This document shows positions 28,430 to 37,913 of a DNA stretch of 64,000 nt, piece by piece. Position numbers and translations under genes: made by a program. How positions within the stretch are numbered: the first letter of the stretch is position 1; each line of letters begins with the position of its first letter. This stretch comes from Alphaproteobacteria bacterium (GTDB lineage: Bacteria; Pseudomonadota; Alphaproteobacteria; DSM-16000; Inquilinaceae): the NCBI GenBank assembly GCA_028284045.1, contig JANQSN010000046.1, forward strand, positions 1 to 64,000. Reading direction: 5' to 3'. The notes under the pieces were generated by a model. That model worked only from the letters and a program-made list of their open reading frames with translations. It ran no database searches and had not been told where the DNA came from.

Positions 28430-28527
28430 GCCCTTCACGCGGCCGCACGACACCCTCATGTGATAGGACCGTTCGGCTGGAGCGCCGCTCCAGCCTTCCC
28501 TCGACCGCTCGCGCCGGACCGGAACGC

Positions 28528-29448
28528 TTGCCCGACGCCCAACCCCCCGTTCAGGCCGAGATCGCCCCACCGCCCGCCGGCTGGCGCGCGCGGTTGCGGC
28601 GATTCGTTGAGCATCCGGTGTTCACCCGCTTCATCGCCGTGGTGATCGCGGTCAACGCGGTGACCCTGGGGCTGGAGACCAGCGACCAGGTGATGGCGCA
28701 CGTCGGGACCTTCCTGATCGTGCTGGACCGGACGGCGTTGGCGATCTTCACCGTCGAGATCGCTTTGCGCGTCACGGCCCATGGCTGGCGCTTCTTCCGC
28801 GGCGGCTGGAATTGGTTCGACTTCGTGCTGGTGACGATCTCGCTGGTGCCGGCGTCGGGCAATCTGTCCGTCTTGCGCGCCTTGCGGATCCTGCGCGTGC
28901 TGCGGCTCTTGTCCGTGGTGCCGCAGATGCGCAAGGTGGTGGCCGCCCTCTTGGCCGCCGTGCCGGGGATGGCATCGGTGGTGGCGGTGCTGGCGCTGGT
29001 GTTCTATGTCTCCGCCGTGCTGGCGACCAAGCTGTTCGGCGTGTCGGACCATCCGGACATGCAGGCGTGGTTCGGCACCATCGGCCTGTCGATGTACACG
29101 CTGTTCCAGATCATGACGCTGGAAAGCTGGTCGATGGGCATCGTCCGGCCGACCATGGAGATCTACCCCTGGTCCTGGCTGTTTTTCGTGCCGTTCATCG
29201 TGGTTACCAGCTTCGCCGTCCTGAACCTGTTCATCGCCTTGATCGTCAATGCCATGCAGAGCCGTGCCGCCGAGGAAGAGTTTGCCGAAGAGCACCGCGA
29301 CCGCCGCCAGGTGCGCGACGAGGCGGTCGGCCAGCTCTCCGGCGAGATTGCCGAGCTGAGGCGCGAGATCGCCGGGCTGCGCGCCGCCGTGACCGGCGCG
29401 GCCGGTGCGACGCCGGGCGGCCCCGCCGGGAAGGATGACCGCCCGTGA
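28528..29448 (+). CDS. Bacterial voltage-gated sodium channel (NaChBac/NavAb family)
   Basis: A 306-residue six-helix subunit that forms a homotetrameric channel. The S4 sensor has arginines every third residue (R117, R120, R123, R126) and runs into LLSVVPQMRKVV. The selectivity filter TLESWSM (197-203) is the one found in NavAb, indicating sodium selectivity. A charged C-terminal helix after S6 (AEEEFAEEHRDRRQVRDEA) fits the tetramerising coiled coil. The start is TTG 28528 after GGACCGGA. Its stop overlaps the GTG of the GDPD gene (GTGA). Confidence 0.92.
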   Translation: MPDAQPPVQAEIAPPPAGWRARLRRFVEHPVFTRFIAVVIAVNAVTLGLETSDQVMAHVGTFLIVLDRTALAIFTVEIALRVTAHGWRFFRGGWNWFDFVLVTISLVPASGNLSVLRALRILRVLRLLSVVPQMRKVVAALLAAVPGMASVVAVLALVFYVSAVLATKLFGVSDHPDMQAWFGTIGLSMYTLFQIMTLESWSMGIVRPTMEIYPWSWLFFVPFIVVTSFAVLNLFIALIVNAMQSRAAEEEFAEEHRDRRQVRDEAVGQLSGEIAELRREIAGLRAAVTGAAGATPGGPAGKDDRP

Positions 29449-30281
29449 CCGATGCGCGCCCGGCGACCGGCCCGGCCCCCGACTGGCTGGGCGGACGGCT
29501 GATCGGCCATCGCGGCGCCGCCGCCGTGGCGCCGGAGAACACGTTGGCCGGCATCGCCCGGGCCGCCGCGGCGGGCGCCGGCATGGTCGAGTTCGACGTC
29601 AAGCTGACCGCCGACGGCGTGCCGATCCTGATGCATGACGACAGGCTGACCCGCACCACCGGCCGCGACGCCGCGGTCGCGGAGACGCCGTTCTCCCGGC
29701 TGCGCAAGCTGGACGCCGGCCGCTGGTTCGACGAGGCCTTCGCCGGCGAGGCGGTGCCGACGCTGGCGGACGCCCTGTCGCTGCTCTATAGCCTGGGGCT
29801 CTCCGCCAATATCGAGATCAAGCCCTGCCCGGGCCGCGCGGCGGAGACCGCGTTGCGGACCGTCGACACCGTCCTGTCGCTGTGGCCGACCGGCCGGCCG
29901 CCGCCGCTGATCTCCAGCTTCTCCGCCGATGCGCTGACGGCGGCCCGCGCGGCGGGACCGGAACTGCCGGTGGCCGTGCTGGTGGACAGCGACCATGAGG
30001 GGCCGGCGCGCCCCTGGGCGGTGCTGGCGGCCCGCCTCGATGCCGCGGCGGTTAATGTCGAGGCGTCCTTGCTGGCGTCCCATGGGGTGGACCGCTACCG
30101 CATCGCCGGGCACGCGGTGATCGCCTGGACGGTCAACGACCCGGCGACGGCGCGTCATCTGCTGGCCGATGGCGTGGATGCGGTGATCACCGACGATCCG
30201 GCCGGTCTGGCCGCCGCGCTGGCCGACCGGCCGGGCCACGCCGCGGGCGGCGGGGCCGCCGGCGGCGACGCGCCCGCGTGA
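29445..30281 (+). CDS. Glycerophosphodiester phosphodiesterase
   Basis: Hydrolyses glycerophosphodiesters to glycerol-3-phosphate and an alcohol. The 278-residue TIM-barrel protein has the catalytic set H22 (GHRGA), E49 and D51 (EFDVK), and H64 (MHDD), plus PENT at 30-33. No signal peptide, so it is cytosolic like UgpQ. GTG 29445 overlaps the channel gene stop. The tail after DRPG is a Gly/Ala-rich extension. Confidence 0.94.
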   Translation: MTDARPATGPAPDWLGGRLIGHRGAAAVAPENTLAGIARAAAAGAGMVEFDVKLTADGVPILMHDDRLTRTTGRDAAVAETPFSRLRKLDAGRWFDEAFAGEAVPTLADALSLLYSLGLSANIEIKPCPGRAAETALRTVDTVLSLWPTGRPPPLISSFSADALTAARAAGPELPVAVLVDSDHEGPARPWAVLAARLDAAAVNVEASLLASHGVDRYRIAGHAVIAWTVNDPATARHLLADGVDAVITDDPAGLAAALADRPGHAAGGGAAGGDAPA

Positions 30282-31072
30282 TGCGGTTGCCCGGCCTGAT
30301 CCGCAAGCCCCGCCCGCCGCGGCTGGATGCGGAGCAGCTTCGCCGCGATCCCGCCGGGCTTGGCGGACTGGGCCGCGGGGCCGCCGCGCCGCCGGTGTCG
30401 ATCCGCGTCGACCGGCGCGCCCGCCGCCTGGCCATCCGGGTCGATCCGCGGACCCGCGCGGTGAAGTTGACGGTGCCGACGCACGCCCGGCCGGAGACGG
30501 TGCTGGGCTTCGTGCGCGCGCATACCGGCTGGGTGGCGGCCCGGCTGGAGGCATTGGGCACCGCCGTCCCGTTCGCCGAAGGATCGGTGCTGCCGATCCT
30601 CGGCGAACCGGTGACCATCGAGACGGCGCCAGGCATCGGGATCGTTCGCGACGGTGACCGGCTGCGGGTCGGCGGCGATCCGGCCTTCCTGGCGCGCCGG
30701 GTCGGCGATTGGCTGAAGCGCGAGGCGCGCCGGACGTTGAGCGACCGCACCGCCGCCATGGCCGCGCGTCTCGGTACCCGGGCCACGGCGGTCTCGGTGC
30801 GCGATACGGTCAGCCGCTGGGGGTCGTGCTCCGCCGGCGGGCGGATCAGCTATTCCTGGCGGCTGATCCTGGCGCCGGATTGGGTGGCCGACTATGTGGT
30901 CGCGCATGAGGTGGCGCATCTGGTCGAACTCAACCACTCGCCGCGCTTTTGGCGGCTGGTCGGCGACCTGGTCGGCGATATCGACCCCGCGCGCCGCTGG
31001 TTGAAGCGCCATGGCCCTGCCCTGCACCGCTACGGCGGGGACGGTACGCCGCCGCTCGCCGATCTATCGTGA
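30281..31072 (+). CDS. YgjP-type zinc metallopeptidase (M48/DUF45)
   Basis: A 263-residue protein with the zinc motif HEVAH at 209-213, the third ligand H219 and a following RFW. The preceding RWGSCSAGGRISYSWRLILA stretch is characteristic of the YgjP/WLM family. The substrate is unknown. ATG 30281 overlaps the GDPD stop by one base (TGATG); GTG 30278 is the codon just before and equally in frame. Confidence 0.9.
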   Translation: MRLPGLIRKPRPPRLDAEQLRRDPAGLGGLGRGAAAPPVSIRVDRRARRLAIRVDPRTRAVKLTVPTHARPETVLGFVRAHTGWVAARLEALGTAVPFAEGSVLPILGEPVTIETAPGIGIVRDGDRLRVGGDPAFLARRVGDWLKREARRTLSDRTAAMAARLGTRATAVSVRDTVSRWGSCSAGGRISYSWRLILAPDWVADYVVAHEVAHLVELNHSPRFWRLVGDLVGDIDPARRWLKRHGPALHRYGGDGTPPLADLS

Positions 31073-32316
31073 CCGGTCTGCAGGCGGCGGCCGCGCCGCG
31101 GCGGCGCCCCGCGGCGGATGGCTGGGGGATCGGCATCCTGTTGGCGGCGCTGGTCGCGCTGGGGCCGTTGTCCACCGACTTCTATCTGCCGGCGCTGCCC
31201 GCCATCGGCCGGGCCTTCGCCGCCGATATGGCGACCACCCAGTTGACCTTGAGCGTGTTTCTGGCCGGCTTCGCCGTCGGTCAGCTCGTCTACGGGCCGC
31301 TCAGCGACCGCTTCGGCCGGCGCCCGCTGATCCTGGCCGGGATCGGGCTTTATCTGGTGGCCAGCGTCGCCTGCGCGCTGGCCCCGTCGGTGGAGGCGCT
31401 GATCGCCTGGCGGTTCGTCCAGGCGGTCGGGGCCTGCGCCGGGCCGGTGCTGGCGCGCGCGGTGGTGCGCGACGTGCATGCACCGGCGGCGGCGGCCCGG
31501 GTGCTGGCCTATATCGCCATGGCGATGGCGCTGGCCCCGGCGCTCGGACCGATCCTGGGCGGTCTGATGACCGTATGGTTCGGCTGGCGGTCGACCTTCT
31601 GGGCGCTGGTCGCCGTCGCCGCAGTGCTGCTGGTGGCGGTGCTGGGCCGGCTCGACGAGACCAACCACCGGCGCGACCCCACCGCCATCCGTCCGCGCCG
31701 CATCCTGGCGAACTACCGGCGGCTGCTCGGCCACCGGCGCTATCTCGGCTATGTCGGGGTGGTCGCCGCGGCCTATAGCGGCATCTTCGCGTTCATCTCC
31801 GGCTCCAGCTTCCTGTTGATCGACACGCTGGGGCTGTCGCCGGACCGCTTCGGTCTGTGCTTCGGGGCCATCGTCGTTGGCTATATGGTGGGCAGCTTGC
31901 TGTCGGGCCGTCTCAGCGTGCGTCTGGGCATCGACCGGATGATCGCCTGGGGGGCGGCGACGGCGCTGGCCGGCGGCGGCGTGATGCTGATCCTGGCGCT
32001 CGCCCTGCCGCCGGGGGTCTTCGTCACGATCGGGCCGTTCTTCGTGTTCATGATCGGGGCGGGGTTGATCCTGCCGAACGGCATGGCCGGCGCGGTGGGC
32101 CCGTTCCCGGAGATGGCGGGGGCGGCGTCCTCGCTGCTCGGCTTCTGTCAGATGACCGCCGGTGCCCTGGTCGGCATCGCCGTCGGCCATGGGGCCGGCG
32201 AGACGGCGCTGCCGATCGCGGCGGCGGTGACCGCGGTCGCTGCGGTGGCGGCCCTGCTGCGGGCGACGGCGCTGAAGCCGGCCGCGCTGGGGCAGGATAC
32301 CGGCGCGCCGGCATGA
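31069..32316 (+). CDS. Bcr/CflA family multidrug MFS transporter
   Basis: A 415-residue inner-membrane drug/proton antiporter with twelve predicted helices. Family signatures are LGPLSTDFYLPALPAIGRAF in helix 1 and the GPLSDRFGRRPLIL motif A loop between helices 2 and 3. GTG 31069 overlaps the stop of the metallopeptidase gene (GTGA). The exported substrate is unknown; relatives pump bicyclomycin, sulfonamides and other drugs. Confidence 0.94.
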   Translation: MTGLQAAAAPRRRPAADGWGIGILLAALVALGPLSTDFYLPALPAIGRAFAADMATTQLTLSVFLAGFAVGQLVYGPLSDRFGRRPLILAGIGLYLVASVACALAPSVEALIAWRFVQAVGACAGPVLARAVVRDVHAPAAAARVLAYIAMAMALAPALGPILGGLMTVWFGWRSTFWALVAVAAVLLVAVLGRLDETNHRRDPTAIRPRRILANYRRLLGHRRYLGYVGVVAAAYSGIFAFISGSSFLLIDTLGLSPDRFGLCFGAIVVGYMVGSLLSGRLSVRLGIDRMIAWGAATALAGGGVMLILALALPPGVFVTIGPFFVFMIGAGLILPNGMAGAVGPFPEMAGAASSLLGFCQMTAGALVGIAVGHGAGETALPIAAAVTAVAAVAALLRATALKPAALGQDTGAPA

Positions 32317-32395
32317 CGGGCGCGGGCACTGGTGGTAGCGTTTTCATTGGGACCCGGCCGGCCGGTCGGCCTTGAGGGATAGGTCAAGCGCCTCG

Positions 32396-33193
32396 ATGGA
32401 CACGCGCCCGTTCGATTTCACCGAAGACCAGATACAGCGCTACGCCCGCCATATCGTCTTGCCGGAGGTCGGCGGAACCGGGCAGCAGGCCCTGTTGGCG
32501 GCGCGGGTCCTGGTGGTGGGGGCCGGCGGGCTGGGGTCGGCGGCGCTGCTCTATCTGGCGGCGGCCGGTGTCGGTCACATTTCCGTGATCGATCCCGATC
32601 GCGTCTCCCTCGACAATCTGCAGCGCCAAGTCGTGCACGAGTCCGCCAAGATCGGCACGGCCAAGGCGACCAGCGCCGCCGGCCGGCTGCGCGCGCTGAA
32701 CCCCGATATCCGGATCGAGCCGATCGTCGGCCGGCTGTCGGCGGCGAATGCACCGGACCTCGTGGCGCGAAGCGATCTGGTGCTCGACGGATCGGACAAC
32801 TTCGCCACGCGCTACCTGGTGAACGACGCGTGCTATCTGGGGGACCGGCCGCTGGTCAGCGCGGCGGTCCTGCGCTTCGAGGGACAGCTTGGCGTTTTTG
32901 CCGGCCGGGCCGGGCCGTGCTGGCGCTGCCTCTATCCTGAGCCGCCGGACCCGCACCGCGTGCCGAGCTGTGCCCAGGCCGGCGTGCTGGGTGCGGTCGC
33001 CGGGGTGATGGGCGCGTTGCAGGCGACCGCGGCGCTGAAGCGCCTGTTGGGTCTGGGGGATGACGATGTCGGCCGGCTGCTGGTCTACGACGCGCTGGGC
33101 GCCGGCTTTCGCATAATGACCGTGCCGGCCGATCCCGCCTGCCGGCTGTGCGGCCCAGAGGCCGCGATCCGGGACCTTACCGATCATGACTGA
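32396..33193 (+). CDS. HesA/MoeB/ThiF family E1-like adenylyltransferase
   Basis: Adenylates the C-terminal Gly-Gly of a sulfur-carrier protein (MoaD or ThiS type) for molybdopterin or thiamin synthesis. The 265-residue protein has the nucleotide motif GAGGLGS at 42-48, catalytic Cys192 in VPSCAQAGVLG, and zinc-binding pairs C175/C178 and C249/C252. It lacks the C-terminal rhodanese domain of some MoeB proteins. ATG 32396 gives MDTRPFDFTEDQIQRYARH, the family N-terminus. Overlaps the DsrE-like gene by eight bases. Confidence 0.93.
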   Translation: MDTRPFDFTEDQIQRYARHIVLPEVGGTGQQALLAARVLVVGAGGLGSAALLYLAAAGVGHISVIDPDRVSLDNLQRQVVHESAKIGTAKATSAAGRLRALNPDIRIEPIVGRLSAANAPDLVARSDLVLDGSDNFATRYLVNDACYLGDRPLVSAAVLRFEGQLGVFAGRAGPCWRCLYPEPPDPHRVPSCAQAGVLGAVAGVMGALQATAALKRLLGLGDDDVGRLLVYDALGAGFRIMTVPADPACRLCGPEAAIRDLTDHD

Positions 33194-33581
33194 GCGCCTT
33201 TCCGGTCTCGACCTCATCGTCTTCGACGACCGGTACGAGCGCGTGCACTACGCGTTGGCCATGGCCGCCGCGGCCGCCGCCAGCAACCGGCCGACGCGGC
33301 TGTTCTTCGCCGGTCCGGCGATCCGGGCGCTGCTGCCCGACGGCTGGCGGACATTGGCCGGCGCGCCGGAGCCGACCGACGATGCACGCCAAGCCATGGG
33401 GATCGCCGGATGGGAAACCTTGGCGGCGTCCGTGGTGGCGCTGAATGTGCCCGTTCTGGCCTGCGAGATTGCGATAACGGCCGCCGGTTTGTCGGCCGAC
33501 CAGCTCACCGCCCTGCCCGCGACGGTAACGGGTCTGGTTGGCTTCTATGCCGGGCTAAGCGGGCAAATGGTATTTATCTAG
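33186..33581 (+). CDS. DsrE/DsrF-like protein
   Basis: A 131-residue alpha/beta protein with the DsrE layout: a first strand LDLIVFDDRYERVHYALAMA, RLFFAGPAI, and a C-terminal region with a cysteine (VPVLACEIA) at the place where sulfur-relay homologues carry their reactive thiol. It overlaps the MoeB/ThiF-like gene by eight bases, consistent with a shared role in sulfur transfer. Whether it relays sulfur is inferred. Confidence 0.7.
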   Translation: MTERLSGLDLIVFDDRYERVHYALAMAAAAAASNRPTRLFFAGPAIRALLPDGWRTLAGAPEPTDDARQAMGIAGWETLAASVVALNVPVLACEIAITAAGLSADQLTALPATVTGLVGFYAGLSGQMVFI

Positions 33582-33687
33582 AGAGGAAGAATGAAAATAC
33601 GTGAACAATCGGCTTTTTCGGCCTGATGGTCTCCTAGAGGATCCGAAACTGTCGCCGGTCGCGAAGCTCGGCGGGCTGTTTTGCGTG

Positions 33688-33716
33688 TTGAGCGAGACAG
33701 CTTTTCGCCTTAACAC
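33688..33716 (+). promoter_or_regulatory. Candidate promoter of the histidine kinase gene
   Basis: TTGAGC (33688-33693) and TAACAC (33711-33716) are spaced by 17 bp. The 260-bp gap around it holds otherwise only a tiny ORF at 33591 (11 codons with a GAGGAAG site), too short to call. Confidence 0.4.
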
Positions 33717-33842
33717 CTTTGGTTCTCCGGTGCGCATACCCTGGGGGGCCAACGGCGGGCACCCGTCGTCACCCGGTGGTGTTGCCTCGGGATGAGGCGT
33801 GATCCGAGATCTTCGATGCATCTTTCGCCTTACCATGACGGC

Positions 33843-35807
33843 ATGTCGTCTTCGCTTGGGCTGACGGACGACGGCCGGGCTGAGGGCGGCCGTCGGCGCC
33901 TGCGCCAGATGGGCCGCATCGCCCTGCTGGCGGCGATCGGCGCCATCGGCCTGGCGGTCAGCGGGTTAGGCGCGCTGGCGGTCTATCAGACGCTGACGGA
34001 GGGCGAACGGGCGCGCCGGGCGGACGCGGTCACCACCGTGGTCTCGGCGATCCGCCGCGGGGCGGAGGATGCGGTGCGCCTGACGGAGGCGACCGCCGCC
34101 TTGCTGGAGGCAATCCCATCCATCGGTCCGAATGGCTTCGACCGGTTTGCCGACGGCTGGCCGATCGTCGGTGCGGAGAGTGATGCCGTGCGCGCCCTGA
34201 CCTTCTTCCGGCGCGCCACGGTGGCCGACCTGTCGGGGCTGATGGCGCGCTTTCAGGCCGAGCGCGTCATGGGTCAGCGTCCGGACTATCCGGATTTCGT
34301 GCTGTTCCCGGAGGGCAACCGGCCGGTGCATTTCACCGCCACCATGGTCGAACCGGAGACCGCCCGGGCCGGCCTCTATGGCTACGACCTGTCGGCGGAC
34401 GCGGCGCGGCTGGTCGCCGCGGCGGAAGCGGCGGCCGACGGCGAGGCGCGCATGAGCCGGCCGGTGACGCTGGGCCGGGACTGGGAAGGCGGCGAGCTGA
34501 GTAGCCTGATCCTGGCGCCGGTGCATCCGCTGGACGTGACGTCGAGCCGGGGGATCGACGATCCCAATCTGCTGGGGTTCGCCGCCGTCGTCTTCCAGCC
34601 GGGCCGGGCCTTGGCCGCGGCGCTGGCGGAGGCCCGCCGGATCGCCGGTGACATCGACATCGCCGTCGCCGATATCGGATCGCCCGGCGAGGCGGGCTCG
34701 GCCACGCGGCTGTTCGAGTCCCGCACGGCGGAGGAGGCCGGCGTCGCTGAAGACCCGCGCCGCCGCTACGTGTCGGAGACCATCGTCGCCGGGCGGGTTT
34801 GGCGGGTCACGGTCGATCCGGGTCCCGGCGCCTTCGGCGGGGCCGTAGTGGCCATACCGGCGGTGGTGTTCGGCGTCGGTGTGCTGCTGACGGGGGCGCT
34901 GGGACTGCTGGTCGTGCGGGTCTACGACAGCAGCCGGCTGATGGAGCGGCGGGTTCGCGAAAGCACGCGCTCGCTGCGCCAGATCGCGGAGGACCTGGCG
35001 GCCAGCCGCGACGAGGCGTTCCGGGCCAGCGCGGCGAAGTCGGAGTTCCTGGCGCGCATGAGCCACGAGCTGCGGTCGCCGCTGACCGCCATCCTCGGCT
35101 TTTCCGAGATCATCCGCGACCGTCTGATGGGGCCGTTGGGCACGCCGGTCTACGCCGAATACGCCCAGGACATCCACAACAGCGGCAGTCATCTGTTGGC
35201 GATCGTCAGCGATCTGTTGGACCTGTCGAAGATCGATGCCGGCCGCCAGACCCTGGAGGAGGCGCTGATCGACCCCGCCGCGCTTCTGGAGGAGCTGGTG
35301 CGGCTGAACGCCGGGACCGCGCGGGATTCGGAGATCACCCTGATCTACCGGCCGAACGCCGCGATCGACGACCGGCGCCTGTGGGCCGATCCGCGCCTGG
35401 TGCGCCAGATGGTGCAGAACCTGGTCTCCAACGCCCTGAAATTCACCTCCGCCAGCGGCACGGTCACGCTGTGGGCCGATATCCGGCCCGACGGCAGCCC
35501 CGTGCTGACGGTCGCCGATACCGGTATCGGCATGACGCCGGAGCAGGTGATGCTGGCGCGCCAGCCCTTCACGCAGATCGAGAACGTGTTTCAGCGCACG
35601 CGCGAGGGTGCCGGTCTGGGGCTGGCCCTGGTCGATGGCATGGTGCGGCTGCACGGCGGGCGCTTCGAGATCGAAAGCGCGCCGGGCCGGGGCACGACGA
35701 CCCGGCTGGTCTTCCCGGCGGAGCGCATCCGCCGCGCCGGCAGCGACCCCGGCACGACCCCCGGGGGCGGCGGCGACGCCTCGGTCACGCTGTGGAAGGG
35801 GCGGTAG
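33843..35807 (+). CDS. Sensor histidine kinase with CHASE-type sensor domain
   Basis: A membrane kinase of about 654 residues. A first TM helix (IALLAAIGAIGLAVSGLGALAVY) is followed by a periplasmic CHASE-like domain of about 270 residues, a second TM helix (VVAIPAVVFGVGVLLTGALG), a HisKA with the phospho-acceptor in MSHELRSPLTAILGF, and an HATPase with NALKF, ADTGIGM and GAGLGLALV. ATG 33843 is preferred; ATGs at 33792 and 33816 are in frame and none has a convincing ribosome site. No response regulator is adjacent, so the partner lies elsewhere. It converges with the activator gene 15 bp away. Confidence 0.9.
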   Translation: MSSSLGLTDDGRAEGGRRRLRQMGRIALLAAIGAIGLAVSGLGALAVYQTLTEGERARRADAVTTVVSAIRRGAEDAVRLTEATAALLEAIPSIGPNGFDRFADGWPIVGAESDAVRALTFFRRATVADLSGLMARFQAERVMGQRPDYPDFVLFPEGNRPVHFTATMVEPETARAGLYGYDLSADAARLVAAAEAAADGEARMSRPVTLGRDWEGGELSSLILAPVHPLDVTSSRGIDDPNLLGFAAVVFQPGRALAAALAEARRIAGDIDIAVADIGSPGEAGSATRLFESRTAEEAGVAEDPRRRYVSETIVAGRVWRVTVDPGPGAFGGAVVAIPAVVFGVGVLLTGALGLLVVRVYDSSRLMERRVRESTRSLRQIAEDLAASRDEAFRASAAKSEFLARMSHELRSPLTAILGFSEIIRDRLMGPLGTPVYAEYAQDIHNSGSHLLAIVSDLLDLSKIDAGRQTLEEALIDPAALLEELVRLNAGTARDSEITLIYRPNAAIDDRRLWADPRLVRQMVQNLVSNALKFTSASGTVTLWADIRPDGSPVLTVADTGIGMTPEQVMLARQPFTQIENVFQRTREGAGLGLALVDGMVRLHGGRFEIESAPGRGTTTRLVFPAERIRRAGSDPGTTPGGGGDASVTLWKGR

Positions 35808-35821
35808 GGCGCAGGGGCTCG

Positions 35822-37906
35822 TCAGGCACGCCGCCGACGTCGGCGGGGGCGTGCCTCGGCCGTCTCCGCCCCCAGCACGGCGCCCATCTCGTCGCGGCCG
35901 GGCAGGGCGGCGACGCGGGCCAGTTCGGGATAGGGGTCGCGCTTGTTGGGGATCGCCATGGCGTCGACGAAATGGCGCTGGAAGTCCGCCTCCACCGCCG
36001 TCTCAACCTTCTCGATGCGGCGCACCGTCTCCTCGATCTCCGCCCGGGCGGCCCGGTTGACCAGGGCGACGCGCGCGCCGGTGCCGGCGGCATTGCCGAT
36101 GGCGGCCACCTGGTCGAGCGGGCAATCCGGGATCATGCCCAGGACCATGGCGTACTTCACGTCGATATGGCTGCCGAAGGCGCCGGCCAGGCGGATGCGC
36201 TCGACGCGCTCGACGCCGAGCCGGGCCATCAGCAGCTTCACCCCGGCATAGAGCGCGGCCTTGGCGAGCTGGATCGCCCGGACATCCGTCTGGGCGACGA
36301 AGATCGGCGCCACGCCCTCGCCGCCGTCGTGCAGGACGTAGCGCCAGGTCCGCCCGTCGGACTGGACGCGCGGCGACCGGGCCGCCAGGTCGCCCTGGAT
36401 GACGCCGTCGGGGGAGATGATGCCCGCCAGATACATCTCCGCGATCGCCTCGATGATGCCGGAGCCGCAGATGCCGGTGACGCCGATCTTGCGGGCGGCG
36501 TCGGCGAAGCCGGCCTCGTCCGACCACGCCTCCACGCCGATGATCTTGAAGCGGGGTTCCAGGGTTTCCGGATCGATGCGCACCCGCTCCACCGCCCCGC
36601 GCGCGGCGCGCTGGCCGCAGGTGATCTCCGCGCCCTCAAAGGCCGGGCCGGTGGGGGAGCTGGCGGCGACCACGCGGGTCCGGTCGCCCAGCACGATCTC
36701 CGCATTGGTGCCGACATCGATCAGCAGCGTCAGCGCCTCGGCCTTGTGCGGTGCTTCGGCCAGCACCATCGCCGCGGCGTCGGCGCCGACATGGCCGGCG
36801 ACGCAGGGCAGCACATAGGCACGGCCGCCGGCTGAGATGGCGAGGCCGAGTTCGCGCGCCGGCAGCTCCATCGCGCTGCCGGTGGCCAGGGCGAAGGGGG
36901 CGCCGCCCAGCTCCGTCGGGTCGAGGCCGAGGAACAGGTGATGCATGATCGGATTGCCGACCAGCACGACCTCCACCACGTCGTCGGCGGCATGGCCGGT
37001 TTGCTCGGCCACCGTGGCGATCAGCACCATGATCGCCTCGCGCACCACGCGGCACATTTCGTCCTGCGCGCCGGCGTTCATCATGACGTAGGAGACCCGG
37101 CTCATGACGTCTTCGCCATAGCGGATCTGCGGGTTCATCATGCCGGCCTGGCCGATTACCTGGCCGGCGGCGAGGTCACAGAGATTGGCGGCGATGGTGG
37201 TCGAGCCGACATCGACGGCGACGCCCAGGCACGCGGTGCGCTCGCCCGGCCACAGACCGGTCAGCCGCGGGCCGGCCGATCCGTCATGCACGGCCGCCGT
37301 GACGCGCCAACCGCCGGCGCGCAGGATCGTTTGCAACCGCTCCAGCAAGGCGCGGTCGACCGCCGGGCGGTGGGCCAGCCCGTGCTGGTCGGCCAGGGCC
37401 TGGTGCAGCCGCTCCAGATCGCCCATCGGGTTGTGCATGTCGGGCTCGGCGACGGTGACCGGGTAGAGCCGGGTCGCCGGATCGACGGGGACGTCGCCGA
37501 TCGTCGCATCCTTGCGGACGAGCTGGGCGTTGAGCTGGGCGTCGGCCGGCACGTCGATCACCAGATCGCCGCGCACCAGCGCCCGGCAGCCGAGGCGCCG
37601 GCCCGGCTTCAGGCGCTTGCGGTCGAGCCAGCGCTGCTCCGCCTCCGTCCAGCCGGTCAGGTGGTCGGCGCGGCTGGTCACCTGGTGCTTGGCGAACTGG
37701 CCTTCCGCCACCTCGACCTGGCAGCGCGAGCACAGGCCCTGCCCGCCGCACGCGCTTTCCAGATAGACGCCGAGCGTGCGCGCCGCATCGAGCAGGTTCG
37801 TGCCATGCGCGACGCGCCCGCGCCGCCCGGACGGCATGAAGACGACCTGCGCCTCGCCAGGGGGCACGGTCCGGTCGGGATCGGGGGCGTCGGTCATGGC
37901 GGCCAT
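35822..37906 (-). CDS. Reductive activator of corrinoid proteins (ASKHA domain with [2Fe-2S])
   Basis: RACE/RamA-like proteins rescue oxidised cob(II)alamin in corrinoid methyltransferase systems by ATP-driven one-electron reduction. The 694-residue protein starts with a plant-type ferredoxin domain, with cluster cysteines C53, C59, C62 and C107, and continues with a long DUF4445/ASKHA ATPase part (AVDVGSTTIAANL, LIDVGTNAEIVLG, GAFGSHIDVKYAM). Its place at the end of the corrinoid cluster agrees with this role. ATG 37906 or 37897 are both possible, neither with a strong site. It follows the XRE gene by seven bases. Confidence 0.92.
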   Translation of the reverse strand: MAAMTDAPDPDRTVPPGEAQVVFMPSGRRGRVAHGTNLLDAARTLGVYLESACGGQGLCSRCQVEVAEGQFAKHQVTSRADHLTGWTEAEQRWLDRKRLKPGRRLGCRALVRGDLVIDVPADAQLNAQLVRKDATIGDVPVDPATRLYPVTVAEPDMHNPMGDLERLHQALADQHGLAHRPAVDRALLERLQTILRAGGWRVTAAVHDGSAGPRLTGLWPGERTACLGVAVDVGSTTIAANLCDLAAGQVIGQAGMMNPQIRYGEDVMSRVSYVMMNAGAQDEMCRVVREAIMVLIATVAEQTGHAADDVVEVVLVGNPIMHHLFLGLDPTELGGAPFALATGSAMELPARELGLAISAGGRAYVLPCVAGHVGADAAAMVLAEAPHKAEALTLLIDVGTNAEIVLGDRTRVVAASSPTGPAFEGAEITCGQRAARGAVERVRIDPETLEPRFKIIGVEAWSDEAGFADAARKIGVTGICGSGIIEAIAEMYLAGIISPDGVIQGDLAARSPRVQSDGRTWRYVLHDGGEGVAPIFVAQTDVRAIQLAKAALYAGVKLLMARLGVERVERIRLAGAFGSHIDVKYAMVLGMIPDCPLDQVAAIGNAAGTGARVALVNRAARAEIEETVRRIEKVETAVEADFQRHFVDAMAIPNKRDPYPELARVAALPGRDEMGAVLGAETAEARPRRRRRRA

Positions 37907-37913
37907 CTGTGGG

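Noticed and set aside
33591-33795. Small ORFs between the DsrE-like and histidine kinase genes
   Set aside because: An 11-codon ORF with a GAGGAAG site and a 64-codon GTG frame exist, but neither shows a domain and the best kinase promoter lies inside them.
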